In this document: piece by piece, positions 10,148 to 23,595 of the stretch
Numbering within the stretch: the first letter of the stretch is position 1
How the letters are laid out: each line of letters starts with the position of its first letter
Assembly (NCBI GenBank): GCA_037367355.1
Contig: CM074699.1
Coordinates: 186,001 to 250,000, forward strand
Length of the DNA stretch: 64,000 bases
DNA from: Neoscytalidium dimidiatum
Taxonomy: Eukaryota; Ascomycota; Dothideomycetes; Botryosphaeriales; Botryosphaeriaceae
Direction of reading: 5' to 3'
The notes under the pieces: generated by a model
The model's database searches: none
Told to the model about the DNA's origin: nothing
The model's input: only the letters and a program-made list of their open reading frames with translations
Position numbers and translations under genes: made by a program

Positions 10148-11581
10148 TCATTATTCCCAGGGGCTAGGACCACAGACGTGGAAGCTTCATGCTATTGCCT
10201 AGACAGAGGCACTGACGTACTTTGAACCGCGCCTGAAGAACCGACCTCAGAGCTGGGGTGTCTCCAAAGAGATAGCCGCGCAAAAGACCCGCTCCTGCGA
10301 GGCTGATCCCCTGCTAACTTGGTTTGAAGCCATCATACTGAGACTGGCCATTCTCAAGTCTTGCCTAGTCAGGACTGTGCATCCCCCGTCGAATCCTGTG
10401 GAATGCTAGAGGCATTGCCAAGTTCGCTGAGTCTTTTGCTTGCAAAGCAGCTCGACGAACGGCGGATCACGTATCTTAAGTGTTCAACCAGCGGATGGGT
10501 ACCCTTAGATGGTGCGACATGCGCACCCCCACTTGCGCCATATTATCACGACAACTAATGCCAATTTTTTTTACTTTTTTTTCGCCGTGGTGCCGTTTTG
10601 ACGCTTGACGCTACTTGTGCTCCGCCCGCAACAGAGGATCACAAGCCTTGCCTCTCAACTCATCCTAATCCAGCTCTTATTGCTTATCAAAGGGGCAAAT
10701 GATGTTGCGACTGGCGAGACCATGAGTGAAAGCCCATTTTTGACTTGGGAGTCTTCCTAAAATAACGCTGTCACTGAGACGGGAGGAGTACGGGGCCCGC
10801 CACCTGCATGAGGCTTATTCCATGTTCGGCCGCGGCAGGAATCGCCTGTTCCACTCTGGGAAAGCCGTTCGGCCATGTAGCCTCCACAGGCGTTGGCCTG
10901 CACATCTAGCGTACCAACCAGCGCCATACGACGGCATTTGCGGAGCAAATTCCGACCGCTGAAACTCACAATCGAAGAGAATTGGGATAGTGATTACTGC
11001 GCTTTCTCATAGCCCTTGGGGATCCGGTTGGTTTCCGCTCAGCAAAGTATGGCACCCGAAGCTGGTTGCTTGGCCATCAGGTGGAGGATCATCTAGGGTG
11101 TGGGGCCCCGGCTGCGAGCCGCTGCGTCGCATCCCAGGCGTTTTCCCCTTTGCGTGCATCCGTTCCGTGCACTAAAACTTTAAACCTCACCATCTCAGCC
11201 GGTATCCGTGATTCTCTCGACCACCAGGGACCGATGGCGTCCGTTCCGGCTTCTGGTTGGCTGGCTTCTCCTCTTGCTTCGCCTCTTTCGGCCACACACC
11301 TCGGCCCGTCGGTGCATGGCACGATAGCTATCTGCGCCAACATCAGCTGCCACCACGGCGGTTGAGGCTTCCAGCCTCGACCCTACTGAGATATGTTTGA
11401 TAATCATCTTCCCGCCGCCGTGATAGCACCTCTTCCAAGACATTTTCTCAGTTGAGTTTTCGCACTCACTTTCTGACGCCCGCTGAGGCTGTGTCTCTTT
11501 CTCGTTGTGATTGCGCTGTGCGCACTGCGTCGCCCCCGGAACCCGCAATCTGTCTCATGGAATTGTCGATCCCCGGTCAGT
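10148..11581. other. Intergenic, no gene seen
   Basis: About 1.4 kb between two plus-strand genes. A T-rich tract occurs at about 10565-10581. Short open frames on both strands show no motif. The last part must hold the promoter and leader of the following rhodopsin-domain gene, but no clear TATA box is seen. Confidence 0.45.
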
Positions 11582-13215
11582 ATGCCAAATCATGACCTGC
11601 TGCCGCCCCCAGAACTTCACGACCACTGGAAGACCTCGAACTACCCCCATGGTGTCCGGAGAGGCCCAACTTTGTTGATAGCAACTGGAACCCTGTTCGG
11701 CTTCTGTCTCTTGGCCGTTCTTGGTCGTCTAGGTGTCCGCAGCTCCCGTAAAAGCTTGGGACCCGATGATGCGCTCATGGTGTCAGCTATGGTGTGTCAA
11801 GTCGTCCCTGCTTTCCTGCCAGCGCTAACTCATGCCTGCTCAGATGCTTTGCACAGCAGTCGATGTTGGGATATATTTCTGTGAGCACGCCCCCAGGACT
11901 TTCATCGCCAGCTGCTGACATTTCTCAGCTTTTCTTAAGTATGGCTTGGACCGTCATTCTTGGGATCTCACCGAGAGCATGACAATTTCCTCGCGCAAAG
12001 TTAGCCTACTCGGCCTGTACCATCCGGAATACCACGCTGACGCGCGCGCAGATAAGTCTGGCCATCGAAGCAGTCAACTTGGCCTGCACCTCGTTCACGA
12101 AGATCTCCATCCTCTACTTCTGCAAACGCCTTGCCGGTGGAACCTACAAGACATCAAAGTACAATCTCGTGGTGCAAGCCAGTATTTTCTTTGTCGCTGC
12201 GTCTCTCGCAGTTCTTCTCATAACCTTGTTCCTCTCTTGTTACCCATTAAAGGCGTTTTGGCTTCAATTCAGCCCGGGCTGGGAGACGCGAAGTCAGTAC
12301 GCTTGCCTCGATGAATTCGTTCATCTTATCTCCGTCACCTCCATCAGTGTGGCGGAAGATTTCATAGCGTTCGGAGTGCCTGCCGCGCTTCTCTGGAGGC
12401 TACAGATTGGCAGGAAGAAGAAGACTGCCTTGGCTTGTCTGCTAGGACTCGGATTCTTGTAAGTGACCTGTGGCGTGCGTCATGCTGCCGTACTGACATT
12501 CGCAAGCCCTTGCATCGCGGGCGTCATGCGGATAGTTTACACCATCAGGGTCTACGACGGATACGACGCAACCTGGAATGCGTACCCAGCATATGTCTGC
12601 CTAGTTGTGGAGACGCACCTCGGCATTCTCTGTGCATCTGCTCCAGCCCTGAACTCCTCCGCTGCCAATCTCGTCCGCCACGTCCGAGCGAACAGCAATT
12701 GGTCTGTACTCAAAAACAGAGGCCGAGACCGAGCCGGCTCGACCAGAGCTCGCCCCGATCCTGACATTGACTTGGAAGTCCAAGAAATCCATCGAAATCG
12801 CGCAGAGGCTGCCCCCAAGCCGCCGCCGAAGGATGCAAAGGGTCCTATTAGCTTCGCTGGTGCCGTGGTAACGTCTGGACTAGCCATGAACCCGCCCAGC
12901 GAAGAGGATGAAGTCGAGATGGAACGCGCGTACATATGCGAACGCCCCCTTCAGTCGATTGCCCAATTGGTCCTGTTCAATCGTAGCCAAGCCAGCATCA
13001 GCGGATTTTCGGGCACGGCTTCTGACATGCCAACCGTGCCGGAGCACGATGAGACGAGGCCATTCGTAAGTCCCTCGTTCATTTGGGTATGGTTGTTGGG
13101 TGGTCTGATGCTAAAGTTCGTCCAGATCCCTGCCCATACAAGGTGGAGCGCCCTGAGTGATGATGGCCTTACAGCCTTGCCTGCTCCTTCCATGGCATGG
13201 ACAAAGAGGTATTGA
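11582..13215 (+). CDS. Second SAT4/rhodopsin-domain (PF20684-type) membrane protein
   Basis: Read as five or six exons. Exon 1 starts at 11582. Later borders include a GTGTGT donor after LGPDDALMVSAM, a short exon MLCTAVDVGIYF, a segment YGLDRHSWDLTE, an intron about 12000-12051 (donor GTTAGC is weak) into ISLAIEAVNLACTSFTKI, and an intron with GTAAGT donor near 12460. A further intron, 13065-13126, is possible; its length is a multiple of three so the frame reads through either way. Family motifs are GPDDALM, TKISILYFCKRL, ISVAEDFIAFGVPAALLW and VVETHLGILCASAPALN. The cytosolic tail is about 180 residues and charged. The role is unknown, as for the family. It is the second such gene within 10 kb; the two differ enough in sequence that a recent duplication is unlikely. 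Confidence 0.8.
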
Positions 13216-13796
13216 ACTTGTGTCTGTAGAGGAATCAAAGGCCTGTGCTCCGAACTCGTAGCGCTGGGTGTCGCGCAAACGCGACTGACGGACGATGGAC
13301 ACGGCCTCAGCCCCTCCGGCCGTTCGGACCCGAGCAAAGACGGAAGGCGAATTGGAGTTTTCTTCCCATCAGCGCCTTTTACGCTGCAAGATGCGGAGTT
13401 TCCAAGGCCATGACTGCATACACGAGTTTCGGCAAGTAGACAATGAGCGCCAACCTACACACATTCTGTGACTCACATGCCACCGCTATAGCTAGGATCA
13501 GCGTGGGATAACCAAATCGGGGTTGTGAAATCAGACCAGTAGTTTCTCTCGGATTTTAACCCACCGCATAAAAGCTCCCCCCCACCAGTGATCCCGAAGC
13601 TTGGTCCTACTAGAGCACTGCGCTCAACTTTTGCTCGTAGACGACGTGAAAGATTGTCATGCTCATCCAGACGCAATAAATCCTCCAGACTCGCAGACTT
13701 TTGCCTCCCCCGTGTTGCCCTCTCGACGCCCTGCTTACATTTTCCCCCCACAGCCCTGAATAAGCCACACCCACATTACCTCCACCACCCCGCGTC
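13216..13796. other. Intergenic between convergent genes
   Basis: This lies between the 3' ends of the plus-strand rhodopsin-domain gene and the minus-strand methyltransferase. The methyltransferase terminator and polyadenylation signals must be here but no strong consensus stands out. No gene seen. Confidence 0.45.
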
Positions 13797-14938
13797 TCAC
13801 TCCACCCTCACCACCTCAAACCTCAACCACCGATGCTCCTCCCCCGCGAAATACAGCCGCCCCCGATCCGCCCCGTCAACCTCCTCCGTCACGACGTCCA
13901 CCGCCCACCTCGACCCCGTCCGCGCCCCGACGACCTCCTCCCACATGTCCCGAAGGCTCTCCTCGTCGTGGAGATAGTTCGTCCTCCGCACGCCGCCCAG
14001 CTCGCCCATGGGGCCCCTCACCGCCTCCTCGCGCGGCCCGCCCCCCCGCACGCCGCCCTGCCTGCCGACGACGGCGCTCCCCGCCCGCGGCCTGAGCAGC
14101 GCGACGGCGCGGGCGGCGGCGCGCGCCTGCGTGGCGCGGTCGAAGCAGTGCAGGAACATGCTCGCGTGCACGACGTCGATGGAGCCGGCCAGCGGCGCGA
14201 GCGCGGACGCGTCCGACGCGTCGAGGAGGTCGGCGGCGGTGAAGAGCGGGCCCGTCGTCGCGGCGTCGCGGAAGAGGGCGTGGCCGGCGGAGATGAGGCC
14301 GGGGAGGAGGTCGGTGGCGTGGAGGGAAGAGGGGGGGACGCCGGCATGGAGAAGCTTGTGGGGGATTTTGTCAGTAAGGTGTCCATCAAAAGGAAGCGTG
14401 AAGCTCGGAGGAATATGAGAAACTGTTTGCGTAAGGAAGAAGCAGTCTCCCATGTTGAGTTTTCAGATTGTTCTTCGGGGCTTAAGGACATTGCCCGCCT
14501 GACAGCATAACCAAATTGCGCAGCAAATAATAGGAATGAGAACAGCTTACCTTCCTCACGTCTTGGCCCAGTCCGCACCCTACCTCCAAATACCTATCGC
14601 CGCCCTTCAGCCTCTCCACTATCTTGTCATATCCAGGAAACGTCGACAGCGCCAGCTCGGCGAAGAGGAAGGATCCCACGCAGGGAAATGGAGCCTACCC
14701 AGCGTCATCAATACATCGATCATATCCCACGTGCGTTGGACGTCCGTACCACCCGCCACGCTTCTTTCCTCACCGCCGCAACGTGCTCCTCGACCTCGGA
14801 AGGAGAGATCTTGGCGTACTCGATCAGGAGCTCGCGCATCGCCGGCTGCAGCGGCGGAACTCGCTGAACGTACCAGGGGACGTCTTTTCTGAAGAGCTGA
14901 GTTGCCATGATCTCTGCTATCTCCGGTGGAGCTGTCAT
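13797..14938 (-). CDS. Class I SAM-dependent methyltransferase of the secondary-metabolite type
   Basis: Three exons, 14938-14750, 14694-14551 and 14354-13797, give 296 residues in frame throughout. The N-terminal cap helices include ISPSEVEEHVAAVRKEAW and APFPCVGSF, then the SAM-binding motif I YLEVGCGLGQD (about residue 95), followed by the acidic second motif ATDLLP and IDVVHASMFLHCF. This order resembles the fungal methyltransferases found beside polyketide and meroterpenoid synthases (AusD-like group), which methylate a carboxyl or hydroxyl of the product. It lies directly downstream of the HR-PKS on the same strand with a 464-base gap, which supports membership in that pathway. The exact position methylated cannot be told. 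The third exon is extremely GC-rich. A TATA-like box lies about 155 bases upstream. Confidence 0.85.
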
Positions 14939-15402
14939 GGACTGCTATAAAGTAAGTTTGTTGATGATCCTTGCGGACGGAAGCGGTACGTCTGATTCGT
15001 AATCGCCGGGTACCCCCAATGTGTGCTGGGAATGCCAAATGGATCATGGAAGTGGACTCTGGTCAGGAAATAGCTGGGTCTGCTGCCATTCTTATATACT
15101 TGACGGCGAGCCTTGCTGACTCGTCTCCTGCCGTCTCTTGATTGCACCGCTCGGTAATTGAGCCCGTCCACGATTGTCTAAACAGGTATGGGCATCAAGC
15201 CGAACGTCACCGCGTGCACGTAGAAATTCCATGGCCACTGACGTGTTTCTTTCTACACTAAGTATCTTACAAATCGTGTTTATGAGGCTGATTGGTGTGT
15301 AGACGAGCATATCAACCATCTCCGTATCACTGGGCCGCCCCGCTACAGACTCCATCGCTTCTCCCCTGCAGACGATCTCCTTCCGAACAGACCCGCCTCC
15401 CC
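14939..15402. other. Gap between HR-PKS and methyltransferase (tandem, minus strand)
   Basis: This 464-base gap must hold the end of the polyketide synthase transcript and the promoter of the methyltransferase. Apart from the TATA-like box at 15091-15098 I see no feature. Confidence 0.5.
15091..15098 (-). promoter_or_regulatory. TATA-like box for the methyltransferase gene
   Basis: TATATAAG reads on the minus strand 153-160 bases before the methyltransferase ATG, inside the gap that follows the HR-PKS stop codon. Position and sequence fit a fungal TATA element. Its use is inferred. Confidence 0.45.
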
Positions 15403-18400
15403 TCACTCCTTTTCTCCATCCTTCTTCCCCGCCACCCTCTTGCACAACTTGCTCTTTCTCACGATATCCACGCTCAATTCCGCAATGCTCTTCTTCCCCA
15501 TGATATCCAGCACCGCCACATCCGCGCCCATATCATGCCCGATGAAGTTCCTAAACTCCATCGCCACCAGGCTGTCCACCCCGTACGCATGAATCGGCTT
15601 CCCCGAGTCAACGTCCTCCAGCGGCACACTCATCGTGCGGCTCAGCCTGCGCACCAGCGCGTCTCTGACCAGCTCGGCCGCCACGTCCAGCGAGTCCGCC
15701 CACTTGAGCGCGTTCTGCACGCTGACCTCGTCCTCCTCGTCCGCGCTCCCCGCCGCACCACCACCAGTCCCGCCTTGCGAGCGCAGCTGTGCGAACAGTG
15801 GGGTCTTCATGAACGTCGGCTCGGGCAGGCCGCGGGACCGGAAATCCGCCGACGTCGCTAGCCCGATGGCGACCTGGCCGTCCGCCGCGAACGCGCGCTG
15901 GCGGTCGACGTGGAACTCGACGAAGGCAAGGAACTCGGCCTCGCGGACGCCGTCGTGCGCGAAGAAGAACATCGGGTTGGCGTTGAGCGTCTCCTGGTTC
16001 TCGGCGATGTAGCCGACGGACAGGATGTTGCCGAGGTCGAGCGTGCTGGCGGGCAGGCCGCGCGCGCGGCGGTGCGCGGCGAGCGCGTCCTGGAACGTGT
16101 TGCCGGCCGCGTAGTTGGACTGGCCCCGGTTGCCGACGATGCCGCAGATGGAGGAGAGCATGATGAAGAAGTCCATGTCGCGCGGCAGGTGATGGTGCAG
16201 GTTCCACGAGCCGCGAACCTTCGGCGCCAGGCACGCGGTGTAGGAGGCGTGGGGCATGAATTCAAAGGCAGAGTCCTGTGGGATGATATTAGTGTGAATG
16301 TGCCGGCAGCTGTGTTTCAGAAACGTACCTTGAGCTGCATGGCTCCCTGGATGGCACCGGCCACCTTCGGGAATCCATCTTCCTCGCACCTCTTGAGCGC
16401 CTTGGCCAGCACATCCTCATCACTCACATCACATGTAAGAGCAGCAGCCCGGACACCAGAGTTCTGCAGGTCCTGGAGAAGCTCCTTAGCAGAATCACTC
16501 GCGCCGCCAGAGCGGGACAAGAACACCAGGTTGCGAGCTCCCTGTTTCGCCATCCAGCGGGCAATGCTGCGTCCGAGGCCACCGAGGCCACCACTTAGGA
16601 TGTACGTTGCATCATCCCTGAATCTTGTTGGAGCCGGTGGCTGCGGGATGACTTTGATGACGTCCTTATCACCAGCCGTTAGGACCACCTTACCCATGTG
16701 CTTACCCGCTTGCAGCAGGCGGAACGCCTCCTCGATCTGGGAGAAAGGATAGACGGTGTTGGGCTTAGCGGCCCTGATGGCGCCGCTCTGCCACATTTCG
16801 ATGATCTTGTTGAGAATGCGGTTGGTGGTCTTGGTGTCGAGCTTGGTGATGGTGTACAGGTCGCAGGCGGCGAACATAACGGAGCGGCTGAAGGGCAGCA
16901 TGTCGAGGCGGCCGTTGGCAAAAATATCGCGCTTGCCGATCTCGATGAAGCGACCAAAAGTGGCGATGCAGTCCCAGGACGCGCGCAGGGCCTCGCCGGC
17001 GAGCGAGTTGAGGATGACGTCGACACCGCGGTCGTTGGTCATGCGCATCACGCCGGCCGCAAAGGACAGGTCGCGCGAGGAGAAGATGTGGTCGGCCGGG
17101 ATGCCGTACTCGTCTAGCAAGAGCTGTCGTTTCTCGGGTGAGGATACGGTTGCGAAGACTTCAGCGCCGATGTTCTGTGCGATCTGGATGGCGGCTTGTC
17201 CAACACCTCCTGCTGCAGCATGGATCAAGCACGTCTCACCAGCACGGAGACGAGCAACTTCGGCCAGACAGTAGTAGGCAGTCGAGAATATGACAGGCAT
17301 GCCGGCAGCAGTCTCGAAACTCATATCATCCGGGATCTTCGCCGCGATCTCACGGGGCGTGCGAGTGTGCGTCTGGAAAGTACCATGCAATGCCGACAAC
17401 ACCAGCATGCGGTCTCCTGGCTTGACATCGGTCACTCCAGCTCCCACTTTGGTAACCACACCTGCCCCCTCGTGTCCGAATGTTGCAGCAGCCACTTCAC
17501 CCATGGCCACCATAACGTCGCGGAAGTTGAGACCGGTAGCCTTGATCTCAACTTCGATCTGGTCATCAGGCAACGGTATTGAGTACTCTGGCCAGTCGAC
17601 AAAGTGGAGCTTGTCGAGTCGACCGGGGGACGACGTGCTGAGCATGAGCGCGCGGGATGACTTTGCTTCGCCGTACTCCTGCGGCTGTGGCACCGGCGTT
17701 GAGCATTTGGACTCAATGAAGCCGTTGACTGCCGGTGCCTCAACAAGTCTGTTGATGCAGATCTGGCCGAAACGGACGAGGTACTCGGCGTGGCGGTCTC
17801 GGTGGGCAATGAATTGGTGCTTGTAAACCGCAGTGACATGCTGGGCTAAGACTGCAGCCGAGCTCTTCTCAACCCCTTCCAACGTAAGAGTAACAAGGTC
17901 GGATCCGTCAAGGTCGCTGTTGAACATTAGTCGCCGCTTGTATATCAGATATCAAGGAGCTTGAGCTTACCGTTCCCATCTCAAAGTCCTCATTAACCCT
18001 GTAATCAGCGCCATATCCGGCTTCTCGTACGGATCGTCAGTTACCCACAGCAGACTGCCTGCGGTGGTAAGGAGCTGCCTCAAAATCTCAAACTCCTCCG
18101 CCGAAAACTGTGATGCTAAGAAGGGCCTATACAGCTCCATAGCAACGACGCAGCACACATCCTTCAAGCCGTGCTGCGGCAGGTCCGAGAAAGGCACGAC
18201 GGCAACGTCAGTCACGCCTCCCGCAACCTTGACCTGAGCCGCAATCTCTTCAGCCAGCGCCTTTTCCGTAGGCTCTGGCGCCGTAGTTGTGACGACGAAG
18301 ACCCTGCTCAGCGCCTCACTAACGCCATTGATCTCGTCCTTCTTCTCAGCCTGATCCTCCGGATTTATCGCGACGATAAGACTCTGGGCGTGTAAGTCCG

Positions 18401-21400
18401 CGCTCTGGCTATCTGCCAGCGCCAGTACATCCTCCCCAAACCCACTCCCCGCGAGCACCGCGCCCCACCCCTCCTCCGATAGCAGCGGACCCCACGGCCT
18501 GTTCTCCTCGGTGCTCAGCCACCAGCCAGGGAGCTGGCCGAAGCACAGGGGGCCGGCGACGAAGTCGGGCTGCGTGATCTCCTGCAAGATCAGGCAGCCT
18601 CCTGGTTTCAGCAGTGCGCGGGCATTCGCCAGCGTGCGGTGCAGATCCGCCGTCGCGTGGACGACGTTGGCCGCGACAACAACGTCGTAACTGCCCTCGT
18701 CGAACCCCTGCGCCGACACGTCCTTTTCGACGTCCAGCACCTTGAAGTCGATCAGGCCGCGCCACTTGCGGAATTTATGGGCGGCCTTGTCGAAGAATCC
18801 GGCAGAGACATCGGTGTAAGTGTAGCGCAGGAGCCTGCTGTCGCCCTTCGCGCGCGCGCCGCTGGGGCACAGGGCGTCGAGGACGGCGGTAGTGGTGCCA
18901 CCAGTGCCCGCACCAATCTCGCAGACGCGCAGGTCGGCGCGCTTGTGAGACAGGAGCTGCAGGTATGCGCGCAAGAGCGCGTGCACCTTGTCGGTGCCCA
19001 GAATCACGCGGTAGTACTGCTCGAGCAGGTCGTCCTGGCCGAACATGAGATGCAGCGCGTCCGCCTCGCCGCGGAGCACCGGCACGATAGCTCGGCCCAT
19101 GCGCGTCGTGAGTGCGCCTTCCGGACCAGACTGCTCTAGCTGCATAAGGAAGACGGAGCGGCGGTCAGGGTCGGCCCTAATGGCTTGCCAGTCAGGAGAT
19201 TGGTGGATGAGGGCGCCCTGGGAGAACTTGGAGGCTTGCAGGCGGAGCCAAAAGAGGTATTTTTGTTTGTGTGGATCCAAGGAGGATTCGTCGGGAAGTG
19301 GATTGTTTACCAATTCGTCGGCAGCTTCAGTGATATAAATTGCGGCCGCGAGCTGCAAGTCCTTGACGCGCTTCAAGTTATGGTCGTCCTGCTCCTCCAG
19401 CGGCGTAACGGACTGGCGAAGGCAGGCCTGAGTCTCGTCGGTGCGCATGAGATCCAGATCTGGCTTCCATTCCAGGTTGAAGCATATCTGACGCTGGTCG
19501 GCCTCGGTGCTCGACTCTTGTAGCGGCACAGCTTCGAGTCCGCGCAGCGCGACACGAACGTCTCTGCTCTCCGCACTCCACACAGTGATGTCGGCGCCGT
19601 AGCGTTTGTGAGAAGTCAGCTGAGCGGCGGAATGACATGAGAAGTGAGCACCAGGCGCGGTCTCCATGTCCGTAGACACCCATAGGCTGCGGATAGCCAC
19701 GGGCACCAGTGGCTCAGACAGCGGGCCGGCGCCGACGGAGGCCTGGTAGGCGAAAATGAACATGTGGATCATGCTGTCGAATACAGGCGGCTGGACGGCA
19801 TGCTGCACCAACGCGCCTGCTGGCATGGCCGCCGCGACGTCCGGGACACGAAGTGTGCCGAAGGCTTGACCGACCTTGCCATCCGCCTCTGCGCACTTGA
19901 CGTCGATTAGATTGCGGAAAAGAGGACCAAACTCGAGGCCCACACGCTCCAGCTCGGCGTACTGCCGTCCCAAATCCCGCGAGCTCTGACAGTGGGCTTC
20001 GGACGTTTCTAGCAACACCTTGAACGCAGCTTCACGCTCAGCGGCTTCTCTCCCAGCGTCGACGGGTCCCGTCTGGGCGTTAGCCAGCTCGGCGGCGATC
20101 TGGCCGCGCGAATGCTCCAGCCACGACTCGTCGCTGGGGCTGAACGACGACACACGCCATTCCCACCACGAGCCCGAGTCGGCCTGGCCGCTCTCAGGCA
20201 AGCGCCTCATCGACAGCATCGTCTCCGTCGCGTCGTCTGGGTCCTCAGACACCTGCAGAGCGCGCGAGATGGCCACGTCTCGCAGCTTGAACCCGGCAAG
20301 CGGCCGGTCCTGGTCGGCGCACAGCTCGCGCATGCCCTCGATTGCCATGATCGGGTACGTGACGCCCGGTACCACGATGCTGCCCGTCACCCGGTGATCC
20401 GATAGCCACGGCAACTCCGAGACGCGCAGGATGTTCCGCCACCGCGGCTGCTCCGCATCCCAGTCAGGTACCCGCGCCCCCAGCACGTCGTGCCGCGCAT
20501 GCTTGCGGAACCGCCATGCTCGCGACCGTCGCGACTCGCTCCAGAACTCTTGTGAATGGTTGAAGGCGTAGGATGGGAGGTCGACGATGATGCGTGGGGA
20601 ACGCTTCGACGGCTCGTGGTTTACGGCTGTAAGGTTCGCTGGGTAGCCGCTGGACACGAGAGAGCCGATGGCCGAAAGGGTGGTGTGGGCGGCATGGCTT
20701 TTGCGTGAGAGGATGGAGAGATAGCGGATAGCCTTCAAGTTGGGATCGTTTAGGACGGTGCCACGAACGGCGCTCTGCAGGGCCGCATGTGGTCCGACTT
20801 CAATAACGTGCGTAACAGGCAACTCGGCGCCGCCACCCAGCTTCAGCTTCGTCTTCATCGCGGCCGCCGTACACATGGCCAGGAGCGCCTGGTCGAACTT
20901 GACCGGGGAGACGAGGTTCTCAACCCAGTAGTGAGGCTTGCTCATGGCGGCCGTGTCGATGAGCTCCCCCGTCACCGAGGAGAAGACTAGCATTTGGCCA
21001 CCCATTTTTCTGCTTGACAGCGTGCCCATCAGCGAAAGATACTCGTCAGCAACCATCTTCATGTGGCTGGAGTGGTAGGCGTTGGACACTTTCAGCTTCC
21101 GAGCGAAGATGCGGTCCTCGTCGACCAGCTCCTTCAGACGGTCGATTTTGGCCTCGTCGCCGCTGCAAGTAATGCTCCGGGGGCTGTTGTAGCAGGCCAC
21201 TATAAGCTCTCCGTCCGGTACGCCTTTGTTGACTTGATCCAAGTAGGGCTTGAGATCGTCTGCCGAGAAACCAACTGCTAACATCGCACCCTTTTTCTGC
21301 ATCGATTTGGAACTGACGAGGCCGCGAAAGTAGGCCACTTTCCATGTACTCTCCCGGTCAAGCGCCCCAGCTGCGTATGCGGCCCCGATCTCGCCTGACG

Positions 21401-23452
21401 AGTGGCCCACCACGCGAACGGGAGAAACGCCCCAAGAAGACAAAGTATCGACAAGAGCGACCTGGAGCACTGTGCAGAGAGTCTGCGAGATGAAAGGCTC
21501 ATTGATCCTGCTGGATTCGGCCGGTTTGCTAAGCTCTTCCAGCGCATTGAACGGGCTGCCGAGGGACGACAGATATTCGGCTGCGGCGAGAACCGAATCC
21601 TTGAAAATGGCGTACTGCAGGAGCTCCCTGCCCATGGCATGCCACTGAGCGCCCTGCCCGGTGAAGATGTATCCCAACGTTGGAGTGGTGGCGGCTGGGC
21701 GTACGGCCAAAGACTTGGTGCCGGAATCTGACAACTTCTCCACAAGCTCATCCACAGTCTCGGCGGCGACGGCTATCCTCCATGCCAGCCTCGAACGTCT
21801 CTCGGAAAGCGTGAACGCCAGATCATCGAGGAATTCATCCTGCTGGTCCGAGGCGAAATATTCCTTCAGGTGGTCAACAAACGTCGATAATGTTCGCTTG
21901 ATGCCTTCCTCGTCTTGCGCGGACCACACAAAAACCCTATGGCTCCGGCGGGCCACAACCTTGACGGAGTCGGTAGGCTCCTTGGTTTGATGTCGACCAA
22001 CAAGGCCTTTGCCACGGAGGTAGCTGCTGGAATCGTCAAGGACAACATGTGCATTGGTGCCACCAAACCCAAATGAGTTCAGTGACGCTCTCCGCACCGG
22101 CATGTCTGGCCAGGGCGTCGGCGCCAGGGGAAATTTAATCTTCCATCTTTCACACGGGATGCGTGGGTTGACCTTCTCGAAGTTAATATTCGGGGGTATT
22201 GTCCCAGACTCAAGAGCCAGCACGGTCTTGATCACAGCAGCAACGCCGGATGCGCCCTCCAGATGACCGTGATTAGCCTTGCCAGCACCAACATAAAGCG
22301 GCGGATTTGCAGGACGGCTTCTCCAGGCGCTGGCAATTGCGCCAGCTTCCAATGGATCGCCCGCCGGAGTGCCGGTTGCGTGTGCTTCGACGAAGCCAGT
22401 GGCGTTCATGTCGAGGCTGAACGAGCGGTATACTTGTTGGATGAGCTCCTCCTGCGCCTGCTTGTTCGGCAACGTGATACCACCTGTGCCTCTTCCATCC
22501 TGATTCACACCGGTACCACGCACAACAGCGCGAATCAGGTCTCCATCCCGGATAGCCGCCTTGACAGGCTTGAGGATAACGGTCCCCACACCTTCGCCAC
22601 GCGAGTAGCCGTTGGCTCGCGAGTCAAAGGAGAAACACTTACCATCTGGTGACAAAAATCCGACTGGCGGGTTGTCAGCGGCAAGCTTTCGCAACAATTG
22701 CTGAGCACCTACGGTTGCTCATTCTGTACATGGTCTCTGGACTCTCGATAACATTCACGCCGCAGACGATTGACTACAGATGGCACAGTCAGCGAGGTCG
22801 GTCCCAGGGAATTGCAATCGCTTACCATATCTGAAGCACCTTGGCGGAGGTCGTTGCAGGCAAGGTGAAATGCAACGAGAGAGCTGCTGCAAGCCGTGTC
22901 AAGTGTTAAGCTACAACCTCTAAAGTCGTAAAACCAGCTCACTCTGTTCGAAATGATTGAGTTGGAGGTGCCGGTTGGCTTGTATTTCAGCAAGATATCC
23001 GGGTCTTCGTTCAAGATGGCACGCGTGTCATCAGTGAAAGCGCCAGCGAAAACGGACGTTCTCGAGCCTCTCACATCCTCCAGACGGAGACCGGCGTTTT
23101 CCAGCGCCTCATATACGTTCTCCATGGCTATCCGTTGCTGCAAGTCCATGGACATGGCTTCGGTGCGCGTGATGTTGAAGAAAGCGGCGTCGAAATGCTT
23201 GCCATTCTCCTTCGGGAAATGGCCGCCCTTGATGAAGGTGCTGGCTGCTCGTTCTGGCGAGGGATGGTAATGGGCCGAGTGGTTCCATTTGGTGGAGGGA
23301 ACCTCGGACCAAGCTGAGCGCCCCTCAATCAGCATCTGCCACAGTTTGCTCGGACTGTCTGCATCTCCCGGAAACCGGCAGGCGAGACCAATGATGGCGA
23401 TGTCGTCCGGCTGTGCATTCTGGATGCCGGCATCGGCGTCGAGGAGGGGCAT
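15403..23452 (-). CDS. Highly reducing type I polyketide synthase (KS-MAT-DH-MT-ER-KR-ACP)
   Basis: Five exons, 23452-22826, 22773-22713, 22663-17971, 17916-16329 and 16275-15403, give 2613 residues with every junction in frame. KS: DTACSSS (Cys about 188), EAHATGT (His about 324), NHGHLEGASG (His about 363). MAT: GHSSGEIG (Ser about 651). DH: HRVTGSIVVPG (His about 986) and VFDSMIH (Asp about 1192). C-methyltransferase: VCEIGAGTGGTT (about 1477-1488). ER: LNFRDVMVAMG and HAAAGGVGQAA. KR: GGLGGLGRS and, in the last exon, MLSS with SNYAAGN (Tyr about 2378). ACP: YGVDSL (Ser about 2558). There is no thioesterase, reductase or acyltransferase at the C-terminus. All catalytic residues I checked are present, so it should make a reduced, C-methylated chain. 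I chose the ATG at 23452; the open frame upstream has only a TTG. Product length is not predictable from sequence. Confidence 0.95.
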
Positions 23453-23595
23453 GATTCCGTCTTGGAGAATCGGAAATTGAGGGGTATCAGGGTTAATGAA
23501 TGACGAAAGCGATTCCAGCAGCAATCAATTAGCCGTTGAGGGCGTTAAAAGAGGAAATTCCTGAAGGAACACCTGACGCTGGAGGCATGTTGATT

